A DNA stretch of 62,597 nucleotides from Deltaproteobacteria bacterium (GTDB lineage: Bacteria > Desulfobacterota > Desulfuromonadia > Desulfuromonadales > Geopsychrobacteraceae): NCBI GenBank assembly GCA_024276905.1, contig JAJRWF010000152.1, forward strand, positions 1 to 62,597, read 5' to 3'. The position numbers were made by a program, and so were the translations under genes. Below, in pieces: positions 52,298 to 61,069 of this stretch (position 1 is the first letter of the stretch; every line of letters begins with the position of its first letter). Under the pieces are notes generated by a model. It was not told the origin of the DNA, did not search any database, and saw nothing but the letters and a program-made list of their open reading frames with translations.

Positions 52298-54079
52298 ATG
52301 GCCGAGAATGCTGAAAAGCTGAAAATACTGATTTGTACCGGAACCGGTGGCCTTGCCTCCGGAGCTGCTGATGTCGGCGAGGCCTTTGAGGCCGAGTTCA
52401 AGAAGCAGGGTGTCGAAGCGACTGTCGGTAAACGTTGCGAGGTTGTCGGCACCGGCTGTCGTGGTTTGTGCGCCAACGATGTGCTGGTCGATGTCTGTAT
52501 CCCGGGGCAAGAGGCGATCACCTACGATTTCGTCACTCCCGAACTGGTGCCCAAAATTGTTGAAGAACACATTCTGGGTGAAGGACCGATCGCAAAGAAG
52601 GTGGCCGGTCCCTACTATGCCAAGTTTCTGGAGAAGCAACAGCGGGTTATCTTCTCGCGCTGCGGAACCATCGATGCCGAGAGTATCGACGACTTCATCG
52701 ATCACAAGGGCTTCACCGGGATCAAGAAAGCGGTGACCATGTCTCCCGATGAGGTCATCGAAGAGGTCAAGAAATCCGGGCTGCGTGGCCGTGGAGGCGG
52801 TGGTTTTCCGACCGGCGTCAAGTGGTCGTTCGCCAAGGGTTCCCCGGGCAACGAAAAGTACCTGATCTGCAATGCCGATGAGGGTGATCCAGGGGCTTTC
52901 ATGGACCGCTCGATTCTCGAAGGCGACCCCTACGGCCTGATCGAGGGGCTGATGATCGGTGCCTACGCCATCGGCTGCAACTTCGCCTACATTTATGTGC
53001 GGGCCGAGTATCCGCTGGCGATCAAACGTCTGCAGATGGCGATCGATACCTGCTACGAAAAGGGTATCCTGGGCGAAAACTGCATGGGGCTCGGTTTCCC
53101 GCTCGATATGCGGATCAAGGCTGGCGCCGGTGCTTTCGTTTGTGGCGAAGAAACCGCCCTGATGGCCTCGATCGAGGGTGAACGTGGCATGTCGCGTCCG
53201 CGCCCGCCTTTCCCGGCGGTACGTGGTCTCTGGGGCAAGCCGACCAATATCAATAACGTTGAAACCTTTGCCAACGTCTCGTACATCTTCTACAACGGCG
53301 CTGACTGGTACAATGCGATCGGCACCGAAGGGACCAAGGGGACCAAGATTTTTGCTCTGACCGGCAAGGTCAAGCACACCGGTCTGGTCGAGGTTCCGGC
53401 TGGAACCACGATGAAAGAGGTTATCTACGACGTTTGCGGCGGCATTCTGAACAATCGCAAGTTCAAGGCAGTGCAGGCCGGTGGCCCTTCGGGTGGCTGC
53501 CTGCCGACCGAGGCACTCAGTGCTGAAGTTGATTACGATTCGCTGATCAAGGCCGGTGCGATGATGGGCTCCGGTGGTCTGGTCGTGATGGACGAAACCA
53601 CCTGCATGGTTGATATCGCGCGTTTCTTCCTCAACTTTACCCGGGCTGAGTCCTGCGGCAAGTGTATTCCCTGTCGTATCGGTCTGAAGATCATGCTTGA
53701 GATTCTCGAGCGGATCACCCAGGGCAAGGGGCGCGAAGGCGATCTCGAACTGCTTGAGGACATGGCCTACGACATCAAGAAGAGTTCACTCTGCGGTCTG
53801 GGCCAGACGGCGCCGAATCCGGTTCTGTCGACCCTGCGTTACTTCCGCCACGAGTATGAGGAGCATATCAAGACCGGTGAGTGTCCTTCGCACTCCTGCA
53901 AGTCGCTGCTCCACTTCGAGGTTATTGAAGAGGCCTGTAAGAAGTGCGGCATGTGCCCGCGGGTCTGCCCGGTCGATGCGATCGCGTGGGAAAAAGGTAA
54001 GGTGGCGGTCATCAACAAGGATATCTGTACCGAGTGTACATCCTGTTACGATGCCTGTCGCTTCATGGCAATTAAATAG
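52298..54079 (+). CDS. nuoF: NADH-quinone oxidoreductase subunit F, extended
   Basis: A 593-residue NADH- and FMN-binding subunit, longer than E. coli NuoF (445). It adds a thioredoxin-like N-terminal domain (about 1-90) and two C-terminal [4Fe-4S] motifs (CKKCGMCPRVCP, CTECTSCYDAC). The core has GRGGGGFPTG, GAGAFVCGEETALMASIEG and the N3 site ESCGKCIPCRIG. In the N-terminal domain Cys13, Cys47, Cys54 and Cys58 remain; the usual second cysteine (position 18) is glycine. The layout is like HydB/NuoF of Geobacter and Thermotoga relatives and may allow contact with extra electron carriers. Confidence 0.93.
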   Translation: MAENAEKLKILICTGTGGLASGAADVGEAFEAEFKKQGVEATVGKRCEVVGTGCRGLCANDVLVDVCIPGQEAITYDFVTPELVPKIVEEHILGEGPIAKKVAGPYYAKFLEKQQRVIFSRCGTIDAESIDDFIDHKGFTGIKKAVTMSPDEVIEEVKKSGLRGRGGGGFPTGVKWSFAKGSPGNEKYLICNADEGDPGAFMDRSILEGDPYGLIEGLMIGAYAIGCNFAYIYVRAEYPLAIKRLQMAIDTCYEKGILGENCMGLGFPLDMRIKAGAGAFVCGEETALMASIEGERGMSRPRPPFPAVRGLWGKPTNINNVETFANVSYIFYNGADWYNAIGTEGTKGTKIFALTGKVKHTGLVEVPAGTTMKEVIYDVCGGILNNRKFKAVQAGGPSGGCLPTEALSAEVDYDSLIKAGAMMGSGGLVVMDETTCMVDIARFFLNFTRAESCGKCIPCRIGLKIMLEILERITQGKGREGDLELLEDMAYDIKKSSLCGLGQTAPNPVLSTLRYFRHEYEEHIKTGECPSHSCKSLLHFEVIEEACKKCGMCPRVCPVDAIAWEKGKVAVINKDICTECTSCYDACRFMAIK

Positions 54080-54116
54080 GCGACCCGACAGGGTTTCGAT
54101 TTAATAAGAGGTCACG

Positions 54117-56588
54117 ATGGTTAATCTGACGATTGACGGTAAAGAGGTCAAGGTAAGCAAAACCGCCACGATTTATGAGGCGGCCAAAGAAGCGGGAGTT
54201 CACATTCCGGTTCTCTGCTACGCCAAGAAACTTCTCCCTTACGGCGCCTGTCGCGTCTGTCTGGTCGAAGTTGAACAGATGAAGGGGCGTCTGATCCCCT
54301 CCTGTACGACCCCGGTTACCGAGGGAATGGTTGTGGCCACCATGACGGATGAGATCCGCAAGGTGCGCAAGACCGTGCTCGAATTTCTGCTGGTCAACCA
54401 TGTGGTTGAATGCCCGGTCTGCGACAAGGGCGGTGAATGCGACCTGCAGGATCTCTCCTATGAATATGAAGTCGTGACCAACCGCTTCGAGGGCGAGAAG
54501 TTTGACCTGCCGACGGATGAGGTCAACCTGCTGATCGAACGCAACATGAATCGCTGCGTGCTTTGCGGTAAATGTGTGCGGGTCTGTGATGAGGTGGTCG
54601 GCTACGGGTCTTACTCCTTTATCAATCGCGGTTTCGAAACCAAGATTGCAACCGCTTTTGATCGCGGTCTGAACTGCGAGTTCTGCGGTCAGTGCGTTTC
54701 GATGTGTCCGGTCGGGGCCATTTTGCCACGTCCGTTCAAATTCAAGGCCCGTCCCTGGCAGCTCAAAGAAGTCAACTCGGTCTGCGGTTACTGCGGTAAC
54801 GGTTGCACGGTGACTCTGGGTACCAAGGACAACGAAGTTCAGACGATCCGTTTTAACGATAAAACCGGGGTTAACGACGGCAACCTTTGCATCCGTGGTC
54901 GCTTCGGAGCCTCCTATGTTAACAGCGACAAGCGACTGACCAGTCCTTTGATCCGCAAAGACGGTGAACTGGTTGAGGCCAGCTGGGAAGAGGCCCTGCA
55001 GCAGGTCACCGACGCACTGCGGTCTGCCGGAAGCGATGCCGGTTTCATCAGCGGTGCCCGTCTGACCAATGAAGAGCTTTTCCTGCTCAAGAATCTGACC
55101 AAAGCGGTCGGCAGCGGTAATCTCGATCATTCCGGTGGCGAATGCTACAAGGGATTGACCGAAGGTTTGCAGCAGACTCTGGGGATCAAGGCCTCGACTG
55201 CAACCTTTCCGCAGGTCGAGAAGGCCGATGCCATCCTGGCGATCCGCACCGATTTTTACGAGACCCACCCGGTTTTCGGCATGGTTGTCAATCAGGCGGT
55301 CAGACGTAACGATGCACGCCTGACTGTCATCGGCGACAAACAGGGCAAATTGACCCGCATGCCTCATGCGCGGACCCTGCTGCACAAGCCGGGTCTTGAA
55401 GTCAATCTGGTCAACGCCATCTGTCGTCATCTGCTTGATGAAGGATTGGCCAAAACCGACGAGCTGCAAGGTCTGGATGAGTTCAAGAAGGCTCTGGCAG
55501 GTTACTCGGTTGATGCGGTTGCTGCTGCAACCGGTGTTGATGCAGATGCGATCAAACAGACGGCAAAAGAGCTGGTAGAGGCTGAGAACGCCGCTATTCT
55601 GCTTGCGTACGGGCTGCCCTATACGGCCAACAGCCGGGAATTGGGTCTGGCCGTTGCCAACCTGTCCCTGTTGACCGGTATCGCCGGGCGCAGCGGTTCG
55701 GGGCTCTACTTCTGTGGTGAAAAGAGCAACAGCCAGGGTGCCATCGATCTGCAGATTCTGCCCGCTGAGGGAGCACTTGGTGCGGCTGAAATGCTGAATG
55801 CCGCTGCCGAGGGTAAGCTGAAGTCTCTTTACGTGACCGGTGAGGATATGCTGGTTTCCTATCCTGACAAGGGTCTGGTAGAGAAGGCTCTCGACAAGAC
55901 AGACTTTGTTGTTGTCCAGGATATTTTCCTGAGCGAGACCGCGCGCAAGGCTGATGTTGTGCTGCCGGCGGCCAGCTTTGCCGAGAAGTCCGGCACCTTT
56001 ACCAATGCCGAGCGCAGAATCCAGCGTTTGAACCCCGGTATTACTTCCCCTGGACAGGCCAAAACCGACTTTGCCATTTTTCAGGCCCTGCTTGCCGGGC
56101 TCGGCGCCTCAGCGTCGACTGACGAGACAGTGGCTTTTGCCGAACTGGCTGCGACAACGCCTGGTTACGAGATGATCAATTTCGATATGATCGGCGATCA
56201 GGGTTATGTCTGGGGCAGCGACATTCTGGCTCCCGAAACCCGCAATCTGGTTGCCGCTGCCGGAGGCAAGGCCCTGGATGCCCGCTTTCAGCTGGTCGTT
56301 GGCAGCGCCCTCTACCATAGCGGTACCACCAGCGTTCATGCCAAGGGTCCGCTGGCGGTGGTATCCGAACCTTACATCGAGTTCGGGCGTGAAGATGCTG
56401 CCGAACTTAAGGTTGCTGATGGTGAAACGGTTAAACTCAAGGCTGCCGGTGGGGAAATTGTCGCCACGGCCAAGGTTGATCGGCGCCTGCCGAAAGGGGT
56501 GCTGTTCGCTCCTTACCATTTCGCCGCTCTGGGTTTAAATCGCATCTACAGCGGGCAAGCTGCTATCGCTGTCGACGTGAGCAAGTAA
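54117..56588 (+). CDS. nuoG: NADH-quinone oxidoreductase subunit G
   Basis: An 823-residue iron-sulfur subunit: [2Fe-2S] (YGACRVCLVEV), His-Cys [4Fe-4S] (HVVECPVCDKGGECDLQ), two-cluster ferredoxin (CVLCGKCVRVC, CEFCGQCVSMCP), an extra [4Fe-4S] (CGYCGNGCTV) and a molybdopterin-oxidoreductase-like body. The extra cluster corresponds to N7. The ATG at 54117 lies 38 bases after nuoF. Confidence 0.94.
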   Translation: MVNLTIDGKEVKVSKTATIYEAAKEAGVHIPVLCYAKKLLPYGACRVCLVEVEQMKGRLIPSCTTPVTEGMVVATMTDEIRKVRKTVLEFLLVNHVVECPVCDKGGECDLQDLSYEYEVVTNRFEGEKFDLPTDEVNLLIERNMNRCVLCGKCVRVCDEVVGYGSYSFINRGFETKIATAFDRGLNCEFCGQCVSMCPVGAILPRPFKFKARPWQLKEVNSVCGYCGNGCTVTLGTKDNEVQTIRFNDKTGVNDGNLCIRGRFGASYVNSDKRLTSPLIRKDGELVEASWEEALQQVTDALRSAGSDAGFISGARLTNEELFLLKNLTKAVGSGNLDHSGGECYKGLTEGLQQTLGIKASTATFPQVEKADAILAIRTDFYETHPVFGMVVNQAVRRNDARLTVIGDKQGKLTRMPHARTLLHKPGLEVNLVNAICRHLLDEGLAKTDELQGLDEFKKALAGYSVDAVAAATGVDADAIKQTAKELVEAENAAILLAYGLPYTANSRELGLAVANLSLLTGIAGRSGSGLYFCGEKSNSQGAIDLQILPAEGALGAAEMLNAAAEGKLKSLYVTGEDMLVSYPDKGLVEKALDKTDFVVVQDIFLSETARKADVVLPAASFAEKSGTFTNAERRIQRLNPGITSPGQAKTDFAIFQALLAGLGASASTDETVAFAELAATTPGYEMINFDMIGDQGYVWGSDILAPETRNLVAAAGGKALDARFQLVVGSALYHSGTTSVHAKGPLAVVSEPYIEFGREDAAELKVADGETVKLKAAGGEIVATAKVDRRLPKGVLFAPYHFAALGLNRIYSGQAAIAVDVSK

Positions 56589-56658
56589 CACACATGAAAT
56601 TGCGGGCCTGCCCGCAGTAACGGCACAATTGCCATAAACGTTAAGAAAGAGGATGGTC

Positions 56659-57723
56659 ATGACGCCAGAAGTATTGAGCCTCTCAAACGCCCCGGCCCTC
56701 TGGGCAGCCGCCATGCTGGCGAAAATCCTGATCGCCTTCAGTGTGCTGATGGGTATCGTTGCCTATGCGACCTGGGTCGAGCGGAAGGTTATCGGTCGGA
56801 TGCAGACCCGACTCGGACCGACAATGACCGGCCCCAAGGGCCTGCTGCAGCCGATTGCCGACGGGATCAAGCTCTTCTTCAAGGAAGATATTATCCCCAA
56901 CGAGGCCTCGAAGTTTGCCTTTGTTCTGGCACCGATGATGATTCTGGCCCCGGCCTTGATCGCGATGGCGGTCATTCCATTCGGTAGTGACTATGAGCTC
57001 ACCTTTCATGGTGTCACCTACCTGGTGCCTTTGCAGATTACCGATCTGAACATCGGTGTGCTCTTTATCATGGCGATGGCCGGTCTCGGCGTTTACGGGA
57101 TCGTTCTGGCCGGTCTGGCCTCAAACAGCAAGTATTCACTGCTGGGCGGGATTCGGGCTTCAGCACAGATGATTTCTTATGAACTGGCTGCCGGTCTTTC
57201 GATCATCGCCATCTTCATGCTTTCGGAAACCCTGAGTCTGAGCGGGATCGTTGCCGCACAACAGCAACCCTTGTGGGGAATTACCGCGTTCCCGAGCTGG
57301 ATGCATAACTGGTACATTTTCAGTCAGCCGCTGGCTTTCGGGCTCTTTGTTGTCGCTTCGATGGCAGAGATCAACCGGACCCCGTTTGACCTTCCGGAAG
57401 CCGAGACCGAACTGGTTTCCGGGTTCTGTACCGAATATTCTTCAATGAAGTATGCGCTCTTTTTCATGGCCGAGTACGCCAACATGGTCACGATCAGCGC
57501 GATTGCCGCGACCCTGTTTCTGGGCGGTTGGGATGGGCCTTTCCCGGGTGTCATCAACTTTCTTCTCAAGGTTTTCGGTTTCATGTTCTTCTTTATCTGG
57601 ATTCGTGCAACATTCCCGCGTCTGCGTTATGACCAGTTGATGCAGATGGGTTGGAAAGTGATGCTCCCTCTGGCGTTCGGGAACATTATTGTGACCGCGA
57701 TTGCGGTCCTGCTCTGGCAGTAA
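56659..57723 (+). CDS. nuoH: NADH-quinone oxidoreductase subunit H
   Basis: A 354-residue membrane subunit of about eight to nine helices, contacting the quinone channel. ERKVIGRMQTRLGP and EINRTPFDLPEAETELVSGF are the family signatures. ATG at 56659 is six bases after GAGG; an ATG at 56653 touches the ribosome site. Confidence 0.95.
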   Translation: MTPEVLSLSNAPALWAAAMLAKILIAFSVLMGIVAYATWVERKVIGRMQTRLGPTMTGPKGLLQPIADGIKLFFKEDIIPNEASKFAFVLAPMMILAPALIAMAVIPFGSDYELTFHGVTYLVPLQITDLNIGVLFIMAMAGLGVYGIVLAGLASNSKYSLLGGIRASAQMISYELAAGLSIIAIFMLSETLSLSGIVAAQQQPLWGITAFPSWMHNWYIFSQPLAFGLFVVASMAEINRTPFDLPEAETELVSGFCTEYSSMKYALFFMAEYANMVTISAIAATLFLGGWDGPFPGVINFLLKVFGFMFFFIWIRATFPRLRYDQLMQMGWKVMLPLAFGNIIVTAIAVLLWQ

Positions 57724-57745
57724 TTAATAAAAGGCGAGGATAGAT

Positions 57746-58141
57746 ATGTTTAAAGAGTTTGCCAAAGGGCTGAGTATCACTCTGAAGCATCTGCTTCCGG
57801 GCAACAGTACCACGGTTGAATACCCGAAAGTGAAGCTTGAGATGTCCCCCCGCTTCCGTGGCCTGCATCGGTTGGTGCCGACCCAGACCCGTGAGAAGTG
57901 TGTTGCCTGCTACCTCTGCCCCACTGTCTGCCCGGCCAAGTGTATCACCGTTGAATCGGCCGAGAACGAGCAGGGTGAGAAGTATCCCAGGGTTTACAAA
58001 ATCGACCTGCTGCGCTGTATCTTCTGCGGCTACTGTGTCGAGGCGTGCCCGGTAGAGGCCCTTGAAATGTCCGACACTTACGAGTTGGCCAACTTCAAGC
58101 GGGAAGATTTCACTTTCGAAAAAGAACGTCTTCTCAGATAA
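57746..58141 (+). CDS. nuoI: NADH-quinone oxidoreductase subunit I
   Basis: A 131-residue peripheral subunit with two [4Fe-4S] motifs, CVACYLCPTVCP and CIFCGYCVEACP. It is shorter than E. coli NuoI (180), as expected for this lineage. It passes electrons from NuoG to NuoB. Confidence 0.95.
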   Translation: MFKEFAKGLSITLKHLLPGNSTTVEYPKVKLEMSPRFRGLHRLVPTQTREKCVACYLCPTVCPAKCITVESAENEQGEKYPRVYKIDLLRCIFCGYCVEACPVEALEMSDTYELANFKREDFTFEKERLLR

Positions 58142-58155
58142 GGAGCTGGCGAGTC

Positions 58156-58659
58156 ATGTTATCGATTCTTTTCTATCTATTTGCAACGGTTGCCATTTTC
58201 TCGGCATTTTACGTGACCAAGTCACGTAGTCCGATAAACAGCGCACTCTGGCTGGTAACAACCTTTATCTGTCTGGCCGCGCTCTACATCATGCTGGATG
58301 CCCCTTTCATGGCGGCCATTCAGATCATGGTTTACGCCGGCGCAATCATGGTGTTGATCATTTTTGTCATCATGTTGCTCAACCTGGGAACTGCGGTCAA
58401 AAAGAGCTACACCCATGCCCTGGCCTGGGGCGGTGCCATGTCGGTCCTGATGCTGTTCGTGACCAACTTCCTCATCCGCCGTGGTGTTCCGACCGGCAAG
58501 TTGGGTGATGTCACAACCCAGACGATTCACAATTACGGCCATACCGAGTTGATCGGCAAGGCGATGTTTACCGACTTTCTGCTTCCGTTTGAAATTGCCT
58601 CCATCCTGTTGCTGGTGGCGATTGTCGGAGCGGTTATCCTGTCGAAACGCGAAGTTTGA
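58156..58659 (+). CDS. nuoJ: NADH-quinone oxidoreductase subunit J
   Basis: A 167-residue membrane subunit with five helices; the third carries the family segment AAIQIMVYAGAIMVLIIFVIM. It lies 14 bases after nuoI. Confidence 0.94.
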   Translation: MLSILFYLFATVAIFSAFYVTKSRSPINSALWLVTTFICLAALYIMLDAPFMAAIQIMVYAGAIMVLIIFVIMLLNLGTAVKKSYTHALAWGGAMSVLMLFVTNFLIRRGVPTGKLGDVTTQTIHNYGHTELIGKAMFTDFLLPFEIASILLLVAIVGAVILSKREV

Positions 58660-58684
58660 ACCGCCACGGATCGGGAGATAAACC

Positions 58685-58987
58685 ATGATCACCGTATATC
58701 ACTATCTGATTTTGAGTGCGATCATCTTCTCCATCGGGACCTTCGGGGTGCTGACGCGGAAGAATGCCATCGTTATTTTCATGTGCATCGAGCTGATGCT
58801 GAACTCGGTCAATCTGACCTTGATCGCCCTGTCGCGGCATCTGCAGAACATGGACGGTCAGATTTTCGTTTTCTTTATCATGACCGTTGCCGCGGCCGAG
58901 GCGGCTGTCGGCCTGGCGCTGATAATCGCTTTTTACCGCAACCGGGAGTCGATCGATTCTGACGACTTCAACATGCTGAAATGGTAA
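58685..58987 (+). CDS. nuoK: NADH-quinone oxidoreductase subunit K
   Basis: A 100-residue, three-helix subunit with the conserved glutamates in FMCIELMLNSVNL and AAEAAVGLALI that belong to the proton path. Related to MrpC. Confidence 0.95.
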   Translation: MITVYHYLILSAIIFSIGTFGVLTRKNAIVIFMCIELMLNSVNLTLIALSRHLQNMDGQIFVFFIMTVAAAEAAVGLALIIAFYRNRESIDSDDFNMLKW

Positions 58988-59030
58988 TAGATTCCCGCTC
59001 TACGGGGTTTTTAAGCAATAGGAGAGTTTG

Positions 59031-61022
59031 ATGTACGACTATCTGTGGCTCATCCCATTCTTCCCGCTCGTTGGGTTCGTGATCAACGGACTCTTCGGCA
59101 AGAAGATCAGGAACGAGGCGATTATCGGCGGTATCAGCACCCTGATGATTTTCCTGTCCTTTCTGGTCTCCTGTGGCAACTTTTTTGCTTTGCTGCAAGA
59201 TTCCGAAAAGGTCCACCAGCAGGTCATTGCCTCCTGGATGTCAGTCGGTACCTTTCAGGTTGACTGGGGTTTCCTGCTCGACCCGCTTTCGGCGCTGATG
59301 ATCATGGTCGTCACCGGAGTCGGTACGCTGATCCATCTTTATTCGATCGGCTACATGCACGGCGAGACCGGTTTTTACCGTTTCTTCGCCTACCTCAACC
59401 TCTTCTGTTTCTCGATGCTGATGCTGGTGCTGGGTAACAACGCACTGGTGATGTTCGTCGGTTGGGAAGGTGTGGGTCTCTGTTCCTATCTGTTGATCGG
59501 CTACTACTTCGACAAGAAGAGTGCCGGTGATGCCGCCAAGAAGGCCTTTGTCGTCAACCGTATTGGCGACTTCGGTTTCATCTGTGGCCTGCTGACCCTC
59601 TTCTGGGCTCTCGGCAGCAAGGGCGTCTGGACGATCAACTTCGTCGAAATTGCCGAAAATGCCCATCTGCTTGAAAGCGGCGGTGTTGTCGTAACTGTCG
59701 TAACCCTGGCTTTTTTCCTCGGTGCCTGCGGTAAATCAGCCCAGATTCCACTTTTCACCTGGCTGCCTGACGCCATGGAAGGCCCGACCCCAGTTTCGGC
59801 ACTGATTCATGCGGCGACCATGGTTACCGCCGGTGTCTACATGATCGGTCGTCTGAACGGTCTGTTCGCCATGTCGCCGGACACCATGATGACTATCGCC
59901 ATTGTCGGTGCAGCGACGGCCCTGTTTGCCGCCAGTATCGGTCTGGCCCAGAACGACATTAAGCGTGTCCTGGCGTATTCCACGGTCTCCCAGCTCGGCT
60001 ATATGTTCATGGCCATGGGGGTGGGTGCCTTTTCCACCGGTATATTCCACCTGATGACCCACGCCTTCTTCAAGGCTTGCCTGTTCCTCGGTTCCGGTTC
60101 GGTTATTCACGGCATGCATCATGCCTATCATAAGGCTCATCTGCATGATGACCCGCAGGACATGCGCAATATGGGTGGTCTGCGCAAGAAGATGCCAATC
60201 ACTTTTGTTACCTTCCTGGTGTCGACCATTGCGATCTCCGGACTGCCGTTTTTCTCCGGGTTCTTCTCCAAGGACGAGATTCTCTGGTGGGCCTTTGCCG
60301 GTGAACGTGGCCATTGGCTCCTGTGGCTGGTTGGTGCAATTGCCGCCGGTATGACAGCTTTCTATATGTTCCGTCTGGTCTTCATGACCTTCTTCGGTGA
60401 GCAGAAGACCGATTCGCGGGCCAAAGATCATATCCCCGAATCGGGTCTGACAATCACCATTCCGTTGATGGTTCTCGGTGCCCTTGCGGTCGTTGGCGGG
60501 TTCTGGGGCGTGCCCCATATTCTCGGCAATATTTTCGGCCACATCCCGAACTATATCGAGCATTTCCTGGCCCCGGTTTTTGAGCATGCTCAGGTGCTTA
60601 ACGGGATCGAAATCAAGCCGGAGCTGGCTCATTCGAAAGCACTTGAATTCGGCATGATGGGTGTGTCGGTCGGTATCGCGCTGGTCGGTATTCTCGGCGC
60701 CTGGTTCATGTACGTCAAGAATCCCGAACTGCCCGGCCGTTTTGTGGCCAGCTTCACCGGTCTCTGGCGTGCCGTTTACAACAAATGGTACATCGACGAG
60801 CTTTACGATGCGGTTTTCGTCAATAACTGCAAGCGGATCGGGACCTTCCTGTGGAAGGGGTTCGATGTGCGCGTCGTCGACGGTGTCGTCAACGGCACCG
60901 CCTGGGTCGTCAAAGGAATCGGTTCAGGACTGCGTTACTCGCAGTCGGGATTCCTGCATAACTACGCGATGGCCATGGTGGTCGGTGTCGTGGTGATTGT
61001 CGGCTACTACATCTTCGGTTAA
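59031..61022 (+). CDS. nuoL: NADH-quinone oxidoreductase subunit L
   Basis: A 663-residue antiporter-like proton pump with about 16 helices and the lateral helix at the C-terminus. GWEGVGLCSYLLIG and the TM5 glutamate, plus IKRVLAYSTVSQLGYMF, are present. ATG at 59031 follows GGAG; a TTG three bases earlier is in frame. Confidence 0.95.
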   Translation: MYDYLWLIPFFPLVGFVINGLFGKKIRNEAIIGGISTLMIFLSFLVSCGNFFALLQDSEKVHQQVIASWMSVGTFQVDWGFLLDPLSALMIMVVTGVGTLIHLYSIGYMHGETGFYRFFAYLNLFCFSMLMLVLGNNALVMFVGWEGVGLCSYLLIGYYFDKKSAGDAAKKAFVVNRIGDFGFICGLLTLFWALGSKGVWTINFVEIAENAHLLESGGVVVTVVTLAFFLGACGKSAQIPLFTWLPDAMEGPTPVSALIHAATMVTAGVYMIGRLNGLFAMSPDTMMTIAIVGAATALFAASIGLAQNDIKRVLAYSTVSQLGYMFMAMGVGAFSTGIFHLMTHAFFKACLFLGSGSVIHGMHHAYHKAHLHDDPQDMRNMGGLRKKMPITFVTFLVSTIAISGLPFFSGFFSKDEILWWAFAGERGHWLLWLVGAIAAGMTAFYMFRLVFMTFFGEQKTDSRAKDHIPESGLTITIPLMVLGALAVVGGFWGVPHILGNIFGHIPNYIEHFLAPVFEHAQVLNGIEIKPELAHSKALEFGMMGVSVGIALVGILGAWFMYVKNPELPGRFVASFTGLWRAVYNKWYIDELYDAVFVNNCKRIGTFLWKGFDVRVVDGVVNGTAWVVKGIGSGLRYSQSGFLHNYAMAMVVGVVVIVGYYIFG

Positions 61023-61069
61023 TAGGGTTCGGCAGCGAACAGAGATAGAGCTACAAGGAGCGTTTCCAC

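Noticed and set aside
54072-55469. Long open frame antisense to nuoG, and similar ones antisense to nuoD, nuoF and nuoL
   Set aside because: They mirror strongly supported nuo genes, have no ribosome site and their composition is that of a codon-biased shadow.
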